Assembly: GCF_011290485.1 (NCBI RefSeq)
Contig: NZ_CP048029.1
Span: 124,001 to 188,000 of the forward strand
DNA: 64,000 nt
Source of the DNA: Caldichromatium japonicum
GTDB taxonomy: Bacteria > Pseudomonadota > Gammaproteobacteria > Chromatiales > Chromatiaceae
Reading direction: 5' to 3'
In this document: in pieces, positions 55,424-64,000 of the stretch
Numbering within the stretch: position 1 is the first letter of the stretch
How the letters are laid out: every line of letters starts with the position of its first letter
Notes under the pieces: generated by a model
The model's input: the letters and a program-made list of their open reading frames with translations, nothing else
What the model was told of the DNA's origin: nothing
The model's database searches: none
Position numbers and translations under genes: made by a program

Positions 55424-56197
55424 TTACTCGGGCAAGGCATCCTGATAATCGATCCCTGCCGCTTCCAGACCCTCTTTGAGATCGGCCATCGCCCTCTCCA
55501 GACCGGCGCGCCCGCGAAAACCGAGTCGGATGTGCGGGTCCTCTCCGCGATGCGGCAGGCTAAAGTGCTTGAGTTGAGGATATCTGCGGGTCAAACCCTG
55601 CATCAAAGGGATCAACTGGCTCTCGGCGACCCCGCGCACCAGGACGGCTGACTCGCGCAATGGCGGACAGCGCCCGCAAGACTGCTCCAGCACCCATTCA
55701 GCCATCGGCCAGGCCATCTCAGGAAAGCCAGGCAAAAACCAGTGCTGTTTCAGGGAGAAACCAGGGATCTGATTGATGGGGTTCGGGATCAATCCGGCAC
55801 CCGCCGGCAGATCGGCCATGAGGATGCGGTTGGGATAGGCCGCCTCGCCAAAGCGCTCCTCGATCAGACGCGCTGCCTCGGGATGACGGCTGAGCTCGAC
55901 CCCAGCGGCGGCGGCGGCGCAAGCGCGGGTATGATCATCTGGTGTGGCCCCGATCCCGCCGCAGACAAAGACCGGTTCCTCCCGCTCCATGGAAAAACGC
56001 AGGTGGGCGGTCAAGACCTCCGGGTCGTCAGGCAGCAGCCAATGCCAGGCGAGACTGTGGCCGCGCCCGCTCAACAGGCGTTTGAATGCGGCGAGGTGTT
56101 TGTCGCTGCGCGCGCCATTGAGTACCTCGTCGCCGATCACAATCAGGCCGAAGGCAAGGGGTTTGGCCTGCTGGAGGCTCGCGTCAGCTCCGGACAT
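55424..56197 (-). CDS. CinA N-terminal/MoaB-fold protein
   Basis: A 257-residue protein with the molybdopterin-binding MoaB/MogA fold as in the CinA N-domain: start LAFGLIVIGDEVLNGARSDKH, motif FVCGGIGATPDDHTRACAAAA. It has no C-terminal NMN-deamidase (CinA) domain. This stand-alone form occurs in many proteobacteria; its reaction is unknown. The start overlaps the end of the upstream thioesterase gene by 14 bp. Confidence 0.82.
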   Translation of the reverse strand: MSGADASLQQAKPLAFGLIVIGDEVLNGARSDKHLAAFKRLLSGRGHSLAWHWLLPDDPEVLTAHLRFSMEREEPVFVCGGIGATPDDHTRACAAAAAGVELSRHPEAARLIEERFGEAAYPNRILMADLPAGAGLIPNPINQIPGFSLKQHWFLPGFPEMAWPMAEWVLEQSCGRCPPLRESAVLVRGVAESQLIPLMQGLTRRYPQLKHFSLPHRGEDPHIRLGFRGRAGLERAMADLKEGLEAAGIDYQDALPE

Positions 56198-56614
56198 GGT
56201 CGGCGAGGCTTTCCTGCTTGCGATAGACCGCCCCTTGCATCAGGGCAATGGCTGCGCCCGTCTCATCGGTCACCCGGATCAGATAGGTCACCAGGCGCGG
56301 ATTGCAGGAGACCTCTTCGGCCTCTGCTGTCAGGACGCCGGAGCGCACCGCCTTCATGAAAGAGACTGCCACGTTTAACCCGAGGGCGACCGTCCCATGG
56401 GCATTCGAGGCCACGGCAAAGACCAGGTCGGCCAGGCTGAAGATAGCTGCACCATGGACCAGACCAACGGCATTAAAATGATGCGGTGCGATCCTAAGCT
56501 GTGCCCGCGCCCGGCCTGCGCTGACCTCGACAAGCTCGATACCGACATGGGCGGCGAAGCGGTCATTGCAAAAAAACTCTGGAGCGCTTCAGGTGTCATC
56601 AGGTTTACATTCAA
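56184..56614 (-). pseudogene. PaaI-type hotdog thioesterase, frameshifted at a homopolymer
   Basis: The first 15 codons (MNVNLMTPEALQSFF) run into a run of seven T on the coding strand (56569-56575). With eight T the frame would read straight into CNDRFAAHVGIELVEVS, HHFNAVGLVHGAAIFSLAD (the HGG-like active-site helix) and then the in-frame end SNAHGTVALGLNVAVSF. So a complete 140-residue PaaI hydrolase is present except for one base. The cause may be a real mutation, transcriptional slippage or an assembly error. Confidence 0.75.
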
Positions 56615-56829
56615 GTCTTTGGGAAAGTGTCCGGGTAGGGTCTTGCTCGATTGCGCGTCACAGCGGCGAGCGCCAATGTCCCGAAGGCTCGGGGCAGATA
56701 TTGAGGTGTTTCCCTGGATAGCGCTGGTATGGGTACCGGTAAGAAAGCACCCTGCGGACCATCACTAGAGCTACTCCCCAGGGGGTACCACTGCGCTAGC
56801 AGCAAGACAGGAGACGGCCTTGCTGCATG

Positions 56830-57483
56830 CTAGACGCCGCCTTTTTTCTGTGCCTGCTCCTTTTGCAGCATCCGCTCCTCGAATGCCTCCTCTGCCTTGG
56901 CCTGGAGCTGTTGTCGTTGCAGACGGCAGACGTGGCGGATGATCGCCTCACGGTCGGCATCGCGCAGATGGACAAAATCTAGGGCAATCTGATAGCGGTC
57001 GGCATCGATAGGGTCGCAGCGCAGCACCCGCACGAGCGCTTGCACATAGATCCGCTCGGGAAACAGGGTCAGTTTGATCTCGGCCCGGCTGTTGACTGGC
57101 AGAGCTTCGGGCCAAAAACAGCTCAGCCCCTGGGCACTGAGGTTGACCTCGATATCCGCCGTATCGGGAAAGCCTTCACTGTCGCTCAGCGCCTGGGCGA
57201 GCGCATCAAGCTGGTTCTCGATCACCTTGATATAGGTGGCCACGGTTGGGAATTTATATTCAAGGGCGCGGCGGTCGGGCAGATGCAGTTCGCGGATGGC
57301 CTTGAGGTCATTGACCAAACCTGCGCGCGAGCTGCGGGTCTCGAGCGTCTCGATCAGACGATCGGCCTCGATCAGATTGATTGGCTTAAGCCGCAGGCCG
57401 ATGCGGTCGTCGATGCGAAAATAACGCCGCCGGTTTGCTTCCTCCGTTGGGGAGGTGCATTGGTCTCGTTCATCATTAACCAT
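56830..57483 (-). CDS. PilZ-domain protein (c-di-GMP binding)
   Basis: A 217-residue protein with the PilZ signature split by a long insert: RRRYFR (R19xxxR23) near the N-terminus and NLSAQG (114-119). Between them is a helical segment of about 80 residues. The C-terminal tail is a Gln/Glu/Lys-rich coiled coil. It overlaps the motB stop by eight bases, so it is probably co-transcribed with the stator genes and may couple c-di-GMP to motility; the link is inferred from position. Confidence 0.72.
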   Translation of the reverse strand: MVNDERDQCTSPTEEANRRRYFRIDDRIGLRLKPINLIEADRLIETLETRSSRAGLVNDLKAIRELHLPDRRALEYKFPTVATYIKVIENQLDALAQALSDSEGFPDTADIEVNLSAQGLSCFWPEALPVNSRAEIKLTLFPERIYVQALVRVLRCDPIDADRYQIALDFVHLRDADREAIIRHVCRLQRQQLQAKAEEAFEERMLQKEQAQKKGGV

Positions 57484-58315
57484 GATCGGCTCCTGGCGGC
57501 TGTTCGATATTTTCTAGGGCCTTGGCGCTACGCTCGCCGAGCACGATGATCTCAACCCGGCGGTTTTTGGCGCGGCCGTCCTCGGTGTCATTGCTTTCGA
57601 TCGGGCGGTTTTCGCCATAGGCGCGGATCTCGATGCGGTGCGGATCGACCCCCCCCTCGCGGGTCATGGTATGGGCCACGGCTGCGGCGCGCGCTGCCGA
57701 CAGTACCCAGTTGGAGGGGAACTCAAGGGTCTGGATCGGGCGATTATCCGAATGCCCGGCGACCAGGATCCGACCCTGGATCTGATTGAGGGCGGTGGCA
57801 ACCTTCATCAACACGGTAGCAAATTGTGGGTTGATCCGTGCCGAGGCCGAAGGGAAAGAACCCTTTTCGCGGATTTGGATCACGACCTGATCATCGACGG
57901 TATTGATCTCGAGCAGTCCATCCTTGATCTCTTTTTTGAGCTGTTCCTTGAGGTCTTCGGCCTTATCCTGGGCATCCTCGATCGCGGGGTCTTGGATCTC
58001 GAGAACACGCTTGCTCTCGTCGGTGGTCTGTTGGCGCACCTCATTGAGCACGGTCGGCTGCGGTTGGGCTGGGGAAAACTCCTGCATGATGATGCTCGTG
58101 CCCAGCGGGTCCTCCTGAGCGGGGATATCGCGCTGGACACCGAAGGCGGCCTTGAGCGAACCAGCAACCTGTTTGTATTTGATGACGTCCATCTCCGAGA
58201 ATGACAGCAACAACACGAAGAAGCACATCATCAGCGACATCAGATCGGCGAAGGTAGCCATCCATTCCGGGGCACCGGCAGAGGCAGCTGGGCATTCGCA
58301 TTCTTCATCGGACAT
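57476..58315 (-). CDS. motB: Flagellar stator protein PomB/MotB
   Basis: A 279-residue stator subunit. A short N-terminus is followed by one transmembrane helix containing the ion-binding Asp (WMATFADLMSLMMCFFVLLLSF). The periplasmic OmpA-type peptidoglycan-binding domain (about 140-265) carries LVAGHSDNRPI and NWVLSAARAAAVA. The N-terminal CECP...APEWM stretch and the helix resemble PomB, so Na+ driving is likely, though H+ cannot be excluded. It sits just after motA. Confidence 0.88.
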   Translation of the reverse strand: MSDEECECPAASAGAPEWMATFADLMSLMMCFFVLLLSFSEMDVIKYKQVAGSLKAAFGVQRDIPAQEDPLGTSIIMQEFSPAQPQPTVLNEVRQQTTDESKRVLEIQDPAIEDAQDKAEDLKEQLKKEIKDGLLEINTVDDQVVIQIREKGSFPSASARINPQFATVLMKVATALNQIQGRILVAGHSDNRPIQTLEFPSNWVLSAARAAAVAHTMTREGGVDPHRIEIRAYGENRPIESNDTEDGRAKNRRVEIIVLGERSAKALENIEQPPGADHG

Positions 58316-58368
58316 GGCTTAACACCTCGCCGGATCGGGATCGATCAGCCAAACGGCTAGCTGACTAT

Positions 58369-59130
58369 CTATTCTTTACCCTTGCTGACGCGCTGATTTT
58401 CAGGCAGATAGGTCATCAGCAATTGCTCCAAGACCCGCGGGTTTAGGCCCTCTTGAATGCCCGAGACCGATTCCAGGATCAGGGTTTTGGCCAGCTTTTC
58501 TTCATTGCTGCGCAGCTTGAGCTTTTCGGCAATGGGGGTGGCGAAGGCATTGGCCAAGATCGCGCCATATAGGGTCGTCAGGAGCGCCACCGCCATCGCC
58601 GGTCCGATCGATTTGGGATCGGACATGTTTGACAACATCTGCACCAGGCCGATGAGCGTCCCGATCATGCCCATCGCCGGTGCCACCTCGGCGGTTGCCT
58701 TAAAGACACTATAGCCCGCCTCTTGGCGCTGGATAGCCAGATTGATGTCGCGGCTGAGGACCTTTTGCACGACCTCGGGCGGATGGCCATCGATACACAG
58801 CGAGATGCCGGTCTGCAAGAAAGGATGCGAGATCGATTTGCCTTCGAGTGCGAGCAGTCCTTCGCGCCGGGCGGTATTGGCTAGGGAGACCGCCTCTTCG
58901 ATTAGGGTCGTCGGCGGGATCGACTTGTGCAGGAAGGCGCCCAGGGCGACCTTGAAACTTCCCAAAAATTGGCCAAGCGTTGTTCGGAACAACACGACAA
59001 AGGCCGTGCCAAAAAAGACGATGATCACCGATGGAATGTCAACGAAGACCATGACATCCCCACCGAGTACGATGGCGCCGACCATCACGCCGATGGCGCC
59101 AAGCATCCCGAGAAGGGTTGCTAGATCCAC
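58369..59130 (-). CDS. motA: Flagellar stator protein PomA/MotA
   Basis: A 253-residue stator subunit with four transmembrane segments: MDLATLLGMLGAIGVMVGAIVLGG at the start, FGTAFVVLFRTTL, a cytoplasmic loop, and the C-terminal GTLIGLVQMLSNMSDPKSIGPAMAVALLTTLYGA. The length and the latter block fit PomA. Together with the next gene it forms the motor stator complex in the inner membrane. The start is a GTG with a GAGGAG site. Confidence 0.9.
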   Translation of the reverse strand: MDLATLLGMLGAIGVMVGAIVLGGDVMVFVDIPSVIIVFFGTAFVVLFRTTLGQFLGSFKVALGAFLHKSIPPTTLIEEAVSLANTARREGLLALEGKSISHPFLQTGISLCIDGHPPEVVQKVLSRDINLAIQRQEAGYSVFKATAEVAPAMGMIGTLIGLVQMLSNMSDPKSIGPAMAVALLTTLYGAILANAFATPIAEKLKLRSNEEKLAKTLILESVSGIQEGLNPRVLEQLLMTYLPENQRVSKGKE

Positions 59131-59390
59131 ATCAGTCTCCTCGATCTATCGGCAATAGGGGGCAAGAAATCAGACTGCCAAAGGGTTTTGGATCAGGAGT
59201 CCTTCCTTGCAGACGCAAGATCAGGCCGGCTAGCCTTGATTGGCTACTAAGTATAAAAATTTCACTGACCGCTACCAACTGGCCATGGGGCAAGCTGCGT
59301 GAGGTAGGGACCGCTTGGGTTGGCGTGTCGGCAATTCACCTGCAGCAAACCTCTACCGCTGTTTGCAGTCTTTTTGGAAACCTTCTCCTA

Positions 59391-60638
59391 ATGCCCGAGA
59401 CCCTGAATATCGCCATTGATCTTACTCCCCTGTTACCGGGTGGCGAGAATGGGGGTGCGCGTTTACTGGTGTTCGAACTTTTATACCAGCTCATTGAGCT
59501 GGTGCCAGATACCAGGTTCATCCTGCTGACCCAATCTGCCTCACATGCCGAGCTCGCCTGGCTCGATCGCCCCAATGTCCAGCGCATGCAGGTGGTAGGC
59601 GCCGCGGTGGGCCAGGGGATCCGCCCGCGGCTTGCTCGCCTGGCCTCCTGGCTGCTCAAACCCCTGCCTATCTGGGCACAGCGGGCAAGCGGGCGGTTGG
59701 CCTATGGGGTCAATGCGACGCTCAAGCGCCTGGGTTCCAGAAGTCAGCTCAAGGCGTTGGGTGTGGATCTGCTGTACTGCCCCTTTACTGCTCCAACCTT
59801 TCATGAGCCGGGCCTGCCGACCGTCTGTACCCTGTATGACCTGCAAGAGCGCATCTTCCCGGGTTTTTTTAGCCCCGAGGATCTCGCCAATCGCGCTGGG
59901 GTCCTTGCCGCCTTGCGCCGTCAGGCTGATCTCGTGATCACCATCTCGGAACATACCCGAGCTGAGGCGATCGCTGCCGGCCTGGATCCGGCGCGCATTC
60001 AGGTGATCCCGCCGCGTCTGGCCCAGCGTCTTGCGCGCTATCCGCTGGCAGGCACTGAGCACGTGCTTGATCGCCTCGGCATTCGGGAAGGATATTATCT
60101 CTTGTATCCCGCCAATTTTTGGCCCCATAAAAATCATTCTCGTCTATTTGCAGCCTTCAAACAGGCGCGTGTCCGCGGGCTGCCGGATGAGTTGGTCTTG
60201 GTCTGTACCGGCGCGCCAGGCAAAGGTCTAGAGCAAGCGCGGGCATCAGCGGCAGCGCTCGGTCTAGCGCCGCGGGTCCGTTTCCCTGGTTATCTTACGG
60301 ATCCTCAATTGGCTGTCCTCCTCAACCATGCAGCAGGCCTGATCTTTCCGTCGCTCTATGAAGGGTTTGGTTTACCGGTCATCGAGGCTATGGCAGCAGG
60401 GATACCGGTCGCCTGTAGCCATACCGCGGCCCTGCCGGAAGTCGCAGGCGATGCCGCTATCCTTTTCGATCCCCTGGATCCCCAGGCCATCGCCTCGGCC
60501 ATGTTTGAATTGGTACTGAACCAAGACAGACGTGCCCTCCTGGTCGCGGCAGGGCAGCGCCGTGCTGCCCAGTTTTCTGACAGTCGCGCTATGGCCGAGG
60601 CCTACTGGTCATGTCTTTACCATCTCCTGCGTCTCTAA
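59391..60638 (+). CDS. Family GT4 glycosyltransferase
   Basis: A 415-residue GT-B enzyme. The C-terminal donor site FPSLYEGFGLPVIEAMAAGIPVACS contains the EX7E motif, and YPANFWPHKNHSRLFAAF is a typical GT4 block. It transfers a sugar from a nucleotide donor to a glycan. It opens the sugar-nucleotide cluster to the right; mannose or deoxyhexose transfer is possible. ATG 59391 was chosen because the longer upstream frame has no family similarity. Confidence 0.88.
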   Translation: MPETLNIAIDLTPLLPGGENGGARLLVFELLYQLIELVPDTRFILLTQSASHAELAWLDRPNVQRMQVVGAAVGQGIRPRLARLASWLLKPLPIWAQRASGRLAYGVNATLKRLGSRSQLKALGVDLLYCPFTAPTFHEPGLPTVCTLYDLQERIFPGFFSPEDLANRAGVLAALRRQADLVITISEHTRAEAIAAGLDPARIQVIPPRLAQRLARYPLAGTEHVLDRLGIREGYYLLYPANFWPHKNHSRLFAAFKQARVRGLPDELVLVCTGAPGKGLEQARASAAALGLAPRVRFPGYLTDPQLAVLLNHAAGLIFPSLYEGFGLPVIEAMAAGIPVACSHTAALPEVAGDAAILFDPLDPQAIASAMFELVLNQDRRALLVAAGQRRAAQFSDSRAMAEAYWSCLYHLLRL

Positions 60639-60654
60639 ATTGATCCGCCTCCTT

Positions 60655-60770
60655 ACAGTCATCCTGAGCGCCCTGTCATTCCGGCAAGGGATGAAATGGA
60701 GTCCAAGACAATCCGAAGGCTACAGAATGAACCAGCCAGGTTTATGGCTGCGAATGGATTGAGCGTCTTT
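60655..60770. repeat. Degenerate interspersed repeat region
   Basis: The gap between the GT4 gene and the first dehydratase has CCTGTCATTCCGGCAAGGGATGAAATGGAGTCCAAG, a decayed right-hand unit of the repeat family. No gene is visible. Confidence 0.4.
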
Positions 60771-60856
60771 CTGATACCAGATCAAAATTTGGCAAGTTTT
60801 GCTGGGCTCGTTGATAATCTGGCCAATCCTTGCCGTTGCTATTGATTGAGGTTGTT

Positions 60857-61846
60857 TTGATCCGCATCGCCTGTATCACCGGCATCACTGGCCAGGACGG
60901 TTCCTATCTGACCGAGCTCTTGCTTGCCCAAGGCTACGAGGTCCATGGCACCGTCCGGCGCACCAGCACCCTGGAGCGCAGCCGTCTGGCGCACCTCTAT
61001 GCCGATCCCGAGATCTATGGCAAACAGCTGTTCTTGCATTATGCCGACCTCGATGACCCAACCACTTTGCGCCGGCTGCTCAGTCGTCTCCAACCCGATG
61101 AGCTGTATCATCTCGCTGGCCAGAGCCATGTGGGGTTGAGCTTCGAGATCCCAGAGACCACCTGTGAGTTTACGGCGATGGGGACCTTGCGCCTGCTCGA
61201 GATCCTGCGCGACCTCCCGAGGCCCCCGCGCTTTTTTCATGCCACCTCAAGCGAGATCTTCGGGCGACCCAAGGTCAGCCCGCAAAACGAAGAGACCTCC
61301 ATAGCGCCGGTCAACCCCTACGGCTGTGCCAAGGCCTTCGCTACCCATCTGGTGCGGGTCTATCGCGAGAGCTTTGGCCTATTTGCGGTCAATGGCATCC
61401 TCTATAACCACGAATCGCCGCGCCGCGGCGAGCATTTCGTCACTCGCAAGGTCTGTCGGGCCGCAGCGGCCATCAAGCTCGGACTTCAGCAGGAGTTGAA
61501 ACTGGGCGACACCAGCACTCAACGCGATTGGGGGCATGCGCGCGACTATGTGCGCGGCATGTGGCTTGCCTTAAACCACCCACAGCCCGATGACTATGTC
61601 TTTGCCACTGGTATCCTGCATCGGGTCCAGGACGTCATCGAGATCGCCTTTGCGACCGTCGAGCTTGACTGGCGCGCCTATGTGCGTTTCGACCCGCATT
61701 TGGTGCGCCTCAATGAGCCCTATAATCTCGTCGGAGATGCGAGCAAGGCGTATCAAGTGTTAGGCTGGTCCCCCCAGGTCTCATTTACTGAACTCATTCA
61801 AGAGATGACCCAGGCCGAGCTTGTGCAGCTCTCGCAGCGGAATTGA
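60857..61846 (+). CDS. GDP-mannose 4,6-dehydratase-like SDR (paralogue 1)
   Basis: A 329-residue extended [27 protein letters not shown] at the N-terminus, catalytic-loop HATSSEIFG and the YxxxK pair in NPYGCAKAF, all intact. It resembles Gmd but is shorter than its neighbour and differs in the substrate loops (HLVRLNEPYNLVGDAS). It may be a second dehydratase or a reductase-type paralogue. TTG 60857 is the likely start, with a GAGG site; longer starts lie upstream. Confidence 0.8.
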   Translation: MIRIACITGITGQDGSYLTELLLAQGYEVHGTVRRTSTLERSRLAHLYADPEIYGKQLFLHYADLDDPTTLRRLLSRLQPDELYHLAGQSHVGLSFEIPETTCEFTAMGTLRLLEILRDLPRPPRFFHATSSEIFGRPKVSPQNEETSIAPVNPYGCAKAFATHLVRVYRESFGLFAVNGILYNHESPRRGEHFVTRKVCRAAAAIKLGLQQELKLGDTSTQRDWGHARDYVRGMWLALNHPQPDDYVFATGILHRVQDVIEIAFATVELDWRAYVRFDPHLVRLNEPYNLVGDASKAYQVLGWSPQVSFTELIQEMTQAELVQLSQRN

Positions 61847-61849
61847 TCA

Positions 61850-62956
61850 ATGGATCCGTCGTCTATGTCAAATCGCAAAGTCGCGCTCATTACCGGCATT
61901 ACCGGTCAGGACGGGAGCTATCTTGCGGAGTTATTGCTCGCCAAGGGCTATGAGGTGCATGGGATCAAGCGCCGCACCTCATTGTTCAATACCGACCGCA
62001 TCGACCACCTCTATCAAGACCCGCACGAGCCCGACCGCCGTCTGATCCTGCATCACGGCGATCTCACCGACTCCAGCAGCCTGATCTGCATCATCCAGCA
62101 GGTTCAGCCCGACGAGCTCTATAACCTGGCGGCGCAAAGCCATGTCGCGGTCTCGTTTGAGGAGCCCGAATATACCGCCAATTCAGATGCCCTGGGGACG
62201 CTGCGCCTGCTCGAGGCTATTCGCATCCTAGGCCTCGAGCGCAAGACTCGCTTCTATCAAGCTTCGACCTCCGAGCTCTATGGTCTAGTGCAAGAGACTC
62301 CGCAGCGCGAGACCACGCCCTTTTATCCGCGTAGCCCCTATGCCGTGGCCAAGCTCTATGCCTATTGGATCACGGTCAATTATCGCGAGGCCTATGGGCT
62401 CTATGCCTGCAACGGCATCCTGTTCAATCACGAGGGCCCGCGCCGTGGTGAGACCTTCGTCACCCGCAAGATCACCCGAGGTCTTGCCCACATCAAGCTG
62501 GGTCTACAGGACTGCCTGTATCTCGGTAATCTCGAGGCCAAACGCGATTGGGGGCATGCGCGTGACTATGTCGAGGCACAATGGCTGATGCTCCAACAGG
62601 ACCAACCCGAAGACTTTGTGATCGCGACCGGCATCCAGCGCAGCGTGCGGGAATTTGTCGAGGCCGCGGCGCGCGAGCTGCAGATGCAGATCCATTGGTC
62701 TGGAACAGGGGTCGATGAGGTCGGGATCAATGACCAGGGCCGGGTCATCGTGCGCATCGACCCGCGTTATTTTCGCCCGACTGAGGTTCAAAGTCTCCTT
62801 GGGGATGCCAGCAAGGCGCGGGAGAAGCTGGGCTGGGCGCCCAAGGTCAGCTTTGAGGAGTTGGTGCGCGAGATGATCCAGGCGGATCTCGAGGCTGCCG
62901 AGCGCGATGCGCTCATCAAGCGCCACGGGTTTAAGGCCTGCAGGCGTCATGAATGA
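61850..62956 (+). CDS. gmd: GDP-mannose 4,6-dehydratase
   Basis: A 368-residue canonical Gmd producing GDP-4-keto-6-deoxymannose, the precursor for GDP-fucose (fcl at 5656) and other deoxyhexoses. Family blocks are [56 protein letters not shown] and [17 protein letters not shown]. It starts three bases after the first dehydratase; ATG 61865 is an alternative start. Its stop overlaps the next gene by four bases. Confidence 0.95.
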   Translation: MDPSSMSNRKVALITGITGQDGSYLAELLLAKGYEVHGIKRRTSLFNTDRIDHLYQDPHEPDRRLILHHGDLTDSSSLICIIQQVQPDELYNLAAQSHVAVSFEEPEYTANSDALGTLRLLEAIRILGLERKTRFYQASTSELYGLVQETPQRETTPFYPRSPYAVAKLYAYWITVNYREAYGLYACNGILFNHEGPRRGETFVTRKITRGLAHIKLGLQDCLYLGNLEAKRDWGHARDYVEAQWLMLQQDQPEDFVIATGIQRSVREFVEAAARELQMQIHWSGTGVDEVGINDQGRVIVRIDPRYFRPTEVQSLLGDASKAREKLGWAPKVSFEELVREMIQADLEAAERDALIKRHGFKACRRHE

Positions 62957-63705
62957 TCATGGCCAAGCCTCTGGTCAGCATCGCCGTCCCTTCATTCAAT
63001 CAGGGTCTATATCTAGAGACAGCGCTTACCTCGATCTTTGCGCAAGAGCTGCCGGTCGAGGTCTTCGTGCTTGATGCCGGCTCTACCGATGGGTCCATGG
63101 AGATCATTCGACGTTGGTCGCATCGGCTTGCGGGCTGGCGCAGCCATCCGGATGCGGGGCAGGCCGCGGCCATCAACGAGGGCATCGCACAGGGTAAGGC
63201 CCCCTATGTCGCCTGGCTTAATAGCGATGACTGGATGTTGCCAGGGGCGCTGAAGGCACTGGTCTCGGCCTTAGAACAAGTACCCAGGGCTGCAGCGGTC
63301 TATGGGCGGGCCCTCAATCATGATCAGGCCACTGGGCGCCAGCGTCCGGCCTGGGTCTTCCCATTCAATGAATATCTATTCGCCAACCTCTGTTTCATCG
63401 TCCAGCCGGCCACCCTCATTCGGCGTGCAGCCTGGGAGTCTGTCGGTGGCCTTAATCCACGCCTCCAGATGGCGCTGGACTATGACCTCTGGTGGCGGCT
63501 GTATAAGGGCTGGGGGCCGCTGGTGCCCGTCGATGCCCTGGTCGCCGTCAACCGCGAACATGACCAAACCAAGACCCGCACCCAGCGCCGTCGCCATTAT
63601 CGCGAGGCGATCGCCGTGGTTCGCCAGCATTATGGTCGGGTACCGCTCAAATGGTGGCTCGCCTGGCCCTATGCCGTCTGGTATCGATCCCTAGTGAGGC
63701 GCTGA
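62953..63705 (+). CDS. Family GT2 glycosyltransferase
   Basis: A 250-residue GT-A enzyme: start [23 protein letters not shown], donor-binding [10 protein letters not shown], and the metal motif [12 protein letters not shown] (DxD-like). It carries a C-terminal amphipathic stretch and probably works on the inner face of the membrane. Coupled to gmd by a four-base overlap, so it may use the product of that pathway. ATG 62959 is an alternative start. Confidence 0.9.
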   Translation: MIMAKPLVSIAVPSFNQGLYLETALTSIFAQELPVEVFVLDAGSTDGSMEIIRRWSHRLAGWRSHPDAGQAAAINEGIAQGKAPYVAWLNSDDWMLPGALKALVSALEQVPRAAAVYGRALNHDQATGRQRPAWVFPFNEYLFANLCFIVQPATLIRRAAWESVGGLNPRLQMALDYDLWWRLYKGWGPLVPVDALVAVNREHDQTKTRTQRRRHYREAIAVVRQHYGRVPLKWWLAWPYAVWYRSLVRR

Positions 63706-63755
63706 GGTTCTATCCCCCTTGATTGTGTTGTCTCCCTGAGTTCCGTCCCACGCCT

Positions 63756-64000
63756 ATGCCCACTCTTGTTCCCCTCTCTCGCGAGCGTCACGCCCAGAAG
63801 TGCTGGCGGCATTGGACCTCTTATGCCTTTGCTGCCCAGCAGGGTCTGGTACCCCTGGTCGCCGCTGAGTTTCCCAAGGCGACCATGGCGCTGCCGATCG
63901 CCTTTGTCCAACAGGGTGAGGCCTATCTCCCGGTGGCTGTCTTAGGGATCGAGCCTGGCGTCAACCTATTCGTCGCCCCTGATGGTCGCTGGCTGGGCGG
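63756..64000 (+). CDS. SapC-family protein, N-terminal part
   Basis: The window ends inside this gene; 81 codons are visible. The pattern HWTSYAFAAQQGLVPLVAAEFPKA followed by MALPIAFVQQGEAYLPVAVLGIEPGVNLFV is the start of the SapC family, proteins often found near capsule or S-layer-type surface genes. The biochemical role is unknown. Confidence 0.7.
   Translation, partial: MPTLVPLSRERHAQKCWRHWTSYAFAAQQGLVPLVAAEFPKATMALPIAFVQQGEAYLPVAVLGIEPGVNLFVAPDGRWLG

Noticed and set aside
59146..59153. GCCGATAG upstream of motA, like a flagellar sigma-28 -10 box
   Set aside because: The spacing leaves almost no leader before the ribosome site and no TAAA-type -35 lies 15 bp upstream.
1..64000. CRISPR array, rRNA or tRNA genes
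   Set aside because: No regularly spaced direct repeats and no cloverleaf-forming or rRNA-like sequence was recognised by eye; a tRNAscan or Infernal run would be decisive.

Overview
The window looks like chromosome of a purple sulfur bacterium (Chromatiales, probably Chromatiaceae). This is inference: backbone proteins read as gammaproteobacterial, GC is high, a DsrC-family sulfur protein is present, and cspD/clpS/clpA, tldD/pmbA, sdhE/ygfX, hslO and rdgC occur in gammaproteobacterial arrangements. No rRNA, tRNA or CRISPR array was recognised.

Left backbone (1-21.3 kb). A plus-strand run holds the end of a YhdP-like envelope protein, a nitrilase-family hydrolase, tldD-pmbA, GDP-fucose synthase, sdhB-sdhE-ygfX, a GalE-like protein that has lost its catalytic Tyr/Lys pair, and dcd. 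A minus-strand run holds a cysteine-free DsrC-like protein, a nucleoside transporter, Hsp33, a phosphoesterase, a thiamine-binding-family protein and clpS-clpA, with cspD divergent. Icd, an AmpG-type permease and a CBS-domain CorB-like membrane protein follow.

Accessory island (21.4-42.6 kb). This is layered wreckage. First comes a decayed defence-type pair, a PLD-SNF2 helicase and a DUF499 ATPase, both broken, with a GIY-YIG gene and interspersed repeats between them. An IS5-family copy interrupts the DUF499 gene and is fused to a truncated phage methyltransferase. Next is a lambda-type prophage remnant: ParB-methyltransferase, a minus-strand cluster of small genes, frameshifted terminase, gpW, portal stub and capsid stub. 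Two complete toxin-antitoxin pairs survive. IS1182, IS3, IS5 and ISAs1 material and an intact SDR gene are inserted among these pieces.

Right backbone (42.8-64 kb). RdgC and argE are followed by a two-gene module encoding a GNAT-C39 peptidase fusion and a RimK-like ATP-grasp ligase, then an RsmF-like methyltransferase and a secreted Pro-rich protein. A TetR regulator with a palindromic operator faces an acrAB-type RND pump. Next come a CinA-N-like protein, a frameshifted PaaI thioesterase, a PilZ protein and a PomAB-type flagellar stator. The end is a sugar-nucleotide and glycosyltransferase cluster (GT4, two tandem GDP-mannose dehydratase homologues, GT2) and the start of a SapC-family gene. 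With fcl at 5.7 kb, the genome could make GDP-fucose or related deoxyhexoses for surface glycans.
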